Position numbers and translations under genes: made by a program
In this document: positions 61,777 through 64,000 of the stretch, one piece after another
Layout of the letters: the number at the start of each line of letters is the position of its first letter
Position numbering within the stretch: position 1 is the stretch's first letter
From: Zeugodacus cucurbitae
Lineage: Eukaryota; Arthropoda; Insecta; Diptera; Tephritidae
DNA length: 64,000 nt
Assembly: GCF_028554725.1 (NCBI RefSeq)
Contig: NC_071667.1
Span: 28,477,501-28,541,500 of the forward strand
Direction: 5' to 3'
Notes under the pieces: model-generated
Database searches by the model: none
What the model was told of the DNA's origin: nothing
The model's input: only the letters and a program-made list of their open reading frames with translations

Positions 61777-62767
61777 GATTGGCGTTGAACCGTTTAGCCG
61801 GTTATAGCCGAATCGATGATAGCGCGCCACTCCTCCCTTTCCCTCACAGTTCGACGCCAGTTAGAGATCCCAAGTGTAACCAGGTCGCTCTCCACCAGTT
61901 CCCCTTCCTCGATTTCCTCCGGCGGGTACTGCATCCAACACTTTCAGAGCTGGAGTGTTTTCGTCCATTCGGACAGCATGACCTAGCCAGCGTAGCCGCT
62001 GTCTTTTTATTCGCTGAACTATGTCAATGTCGTCGTATAACTCGTACAGCTCATCGTTCCATCGTCTGCAGTATTCGCCGTTGCCAATGTTTTGAGGACC
62101 ATACATCTTGCGCAAAATTTTCCTCTCGAAAACTCCTAGTGTTGTCTCATCTGATGTTGACATCGTCCAAGCTTCTGCACCATAAAGCAGGACGAGAATG
62201 ATAAGCGACTTGTAGTGTTTGATTTTGGTTCGGCGAGAGAGGACTTTACTTTTCAATTGCCTACTCAGTCCAAAGTAGCAGCTGTTGGCAAGAGTGATTC
62301 TGCGCTGGATTTCGAGGCTGACATTGTTGGTGTTGTTGATACTGGTTCCCAGGTATACGAAATTATCTACGACTTCGAAGTTATGACTGTCAACTGTGAC
62401 GTGGGAGCCAAGACGCGAATTCGCCGACTATTTGCTTGATGACAGGAGATATTTCGTCTTGTCCTCATTCACCTCCAGACCCATTCGCTTCGCTTCCTTA
62501 TCCATGCGGGAAAAAGCAGAACAAACGGCACGGATGTTGCTTCCAATGATATCAATATCAGCGGCGTACGCCAGCAGCTGTACACTCTGATAGAAGATTG
62601 TATATTCTCTATTTATTGATTCCAGCATCAAGTTAAAGAAGTGAGTCACCTTGTCTGAAACCTCGTTTGGTATCGAACGGCCCGGAGAGGTCCTTCCCAA
62701 TCATGACGGAGCTTTTGATGTTGCTCAACGTGAACTTACACAGCCGTATTATTTTTGCGGGGAATTG
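61777..62767 (-). pseudogene. RTE-like retrotransposon relic, 3' half
   Basis: The minus strand matches the C-terminal half of the element at 33407: RRTKIKHYKSL, YGAEAWTMSTSDETTLGVF, RLRWLGHAVRMDENTPAL (62230-61930), and farther upstream GSNIRAVCSAFSRMDKEAKR (62570-62480). The catalytic YADD position has become YAAD (about 62570). Frameshifts are present. The upstream side is cut at 62767 by the hAT element, so the rest may lie beyond the window. Confidence 0.85.
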
Positions 62768-62833
62768 CAGTGGCGAACGCAGGAAAAAAATTTGGGGGGG
62801 GGGTTTTAGGTAAAAAGACAATGTTTCATGTTT

Positions 62834-63491
62834 TTATTCTAATCTTCTTCTACTTTGGGCCATAACATTTAAAATCTCTTCCTTCGTCACGTCTATATCT
62901 CTATGGATATTCAAGAGAGCCATTCCATTCAGGCGTGCTTCTCCAGTTTTATTTCTTAAATATGTTTTAAGCCTGCGAAGTGAGGAAAACGAGCGTTCAC
63001 TTGAAGCGACAGATATAGGGATTGTTGCTCCAATCTTTAAAAAACGATGCACTGTTTTGAAAATTTTTGCATCGCAACAATTCAACGCGTCTAAAAAAGT
63101 TTTGTATCTCTCTGTTTGATTTAACCAGTTCCTGAAAATATATTCAAAATTTTAGTTAGAAAATATAATCTGAAGAAATGATTTTTAACATTTTCCACAT
63201 TCTAAATTCAGCAACGAAATCATCGGGATCTTCTACATCAGCGGACCATTGCTTTTCTAAAACACGAACAGTCTCCTGCATCTCAATAACGTCAAGATTT
63301 ATGCATTTATTTGGCAAAATGTTTTCAATTTTGGAAAGCAGCTCTCGATATTTTAAAAATCGTTCATTGATTTGGTCCAAAAAATGATCTAAAAACGGTA
63401 TATAAATTGATCTGCGGTAATATTCTACCGGTTCGCCTTCGAATGCAAAAATATAAGGAAAATGCAAAAACGGCACAAGAACAAAACACAC
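62834..63491 (-). pseudogene. hAT transposase (ZMYM1-like) C-terminal part
   Basis: Minus strand. The segment 63491-63156 encodes a helical region of a ZMYM1/52K-repressor-like hAT transposase (EPVEYYRRSIYIPFLDHFLD and then LNLDV-type sequence, here INLDVIEM). The segment 63138-62834 encodes the hAT dimerisation domain: SVASSERSFSSLRRLKTYLR then ALLNIHRDID. The two are separated by a short AT-rich gap with a plausible intron (possible GTTAAA donor near 63190, ttttcag acceptor at about 63134), so the gene may be spliced rather than broken. The N-terminal part is beyond the window. Whether it is functional cannot be judged. I treat it as a partial gene. Confidence 0.7.
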
Positions 63492-64000
63492 TTACGCACA
63501 TAATTCATTTGTTCTATTCTTATTCACGCTCTAATCATAAGTGACAAGTGTTGCCGCGAGCTAAAAAAATTAAGTATATGTTACCAAGCAAAAAAAGTAT
63601 CAAAAAGTATCAAAAGCACAACCATTGTTTTTAAAATTTTCATTTGAAAAACAAATAATAAGTAAAGTTGTGTATCTAATTCAGACCAGTTTTTTCTGGT
63701 TGTTTTTATTAAAAATGTAGATATTTTAGTTAAGGCACTCAAGTATTTTTTTGCAATTAGCACAATTTTTTTAATTTAAATTTATTTCACAACAGTTTGC
63801 TCATGGAACGAAAACTGAAAGTCATAATAAATGAGTTTTTATTTTTCCTGTATTATAATTCACAATAAACTCTTAAAAAAATAATAGAAACCTTATTGGT
63901 GACTTTCCAGTTCAGAACTCATTTTCAAAAGAAGTCCATTTTCGACTCACAATTCCCCTTAAATCTAAAAAAATCCAGTTCAGCAGGCACAGAGTTATAA
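63492..64000. other. Unassigned sequence up to the window edge
   Basis: Presumably upstream transposase intron or hAT interior, but no domain could be read in it. Confidence 0.3.

Larger units (their letters stand above)
62768..64000 (-). mobile_element. hAT-family transposon, 3' part, cut by the window edge
   Basis: The terminal motif CAGTGGCGAACGCAGG at 62768-62783, followed by a G-run, looks like the tip of a hAT element. The minus strand upstream encodes hAT transposase sequence. It is inserted in the RTE relic. The 8-base target duplication would be ggaattg plus its preceding base at 62760-62767, but the other end is outside the window. Confidence 0.7.

Noticed and set aside
1..64000. 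CRISPR arrays, operons, riboswitches, ribosome binding sites
   Set aside because: The window is eukaryotic; the spaced repeats seen are transposon ends, not CRISPR.
1..64000. tRNA and rRNA genes
   Set aside because: No cloverleaf with A and B boxes or rRNA core sequence was noticed by eye; a covariance-model search would be decisive and could not be run.

Overview
The window looks like nuclear DNA of a higher dipteran fly. It is AT-rich, with large repeat-filled introns, canonical GT-AG splice sites and two recognisable arthropod genes. The tephritid fruit flies (Bactrocera, Zeugodacus, Ceratitis) are my best guess. That rests on general familiarity with the repeat landscape and is inference, not a search result.

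Two host genes can be assembled completely, both on the minus strand. The first (2288-10830) is a seven-exon modular serine protease (modSP), the apical protease of the Toll immune cascade. It has a signal peptide, four LDL-receptor class A domains, a CCP/sushi domain, a second Cys-rich (wonton-like) module and a chymotrypsin-fold protease with its His/Asp/Ser triad. All junctions agree in phase and give 601 codons plus stop. The second (26969-30726) is a four-exon synaptotagmin 4 (Syt4): a short first exon, then a membrane anchor, linker, C2A and C2B, 497 codons. No other host coding gene can be supported. A TATA box followed by a possible non-coding first exon near 38415-38956 may be the promoter of a gene whose coding part lies outside the window.

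Most of the remaining identifiable sequence is mobile DNA. The dominant item is a roughly 1.1-1.5 kb interspersed repeat with a hairpin at each end, here called the hairpin-ended repeat. It occurs as about 18 full or partial copies in both orientations, five of them in modSP introns. Others are an intact-looking Tigger/pogo DNA transposon with an uninterrupted 553-codon transposase, TA target duplications and 23-bp perfect terminal repeats (13676-15856); three RTE-like retrotransposon copies (one with an open reverse-transcriptase frame); two copies of a composite carrying Helitron helicase remnants, one with a Helitron 3' end; three copies of a TA-flanked pogo-like MITE plus smaller MITEs; a hAT element cut by the right edge; and relics of Tc1, mariner and non-LTR elements.

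Layout: 1-2287 repeat, non-LTR and Tc1 relics; 2288-10830 modSP; 10831-19616 repeats, Tigger, a modSP exon fragment and an RTE relic; 19617-23562 Helitron composite, repeat and MITE; 23563-31000 Syt4 with its flanks; 32099-35927 a three-level nested insertion; 36000-61000 largely non-coding DNA with scattered repeats; 61777-64000 an RTE relic interrupted by a hAT element.
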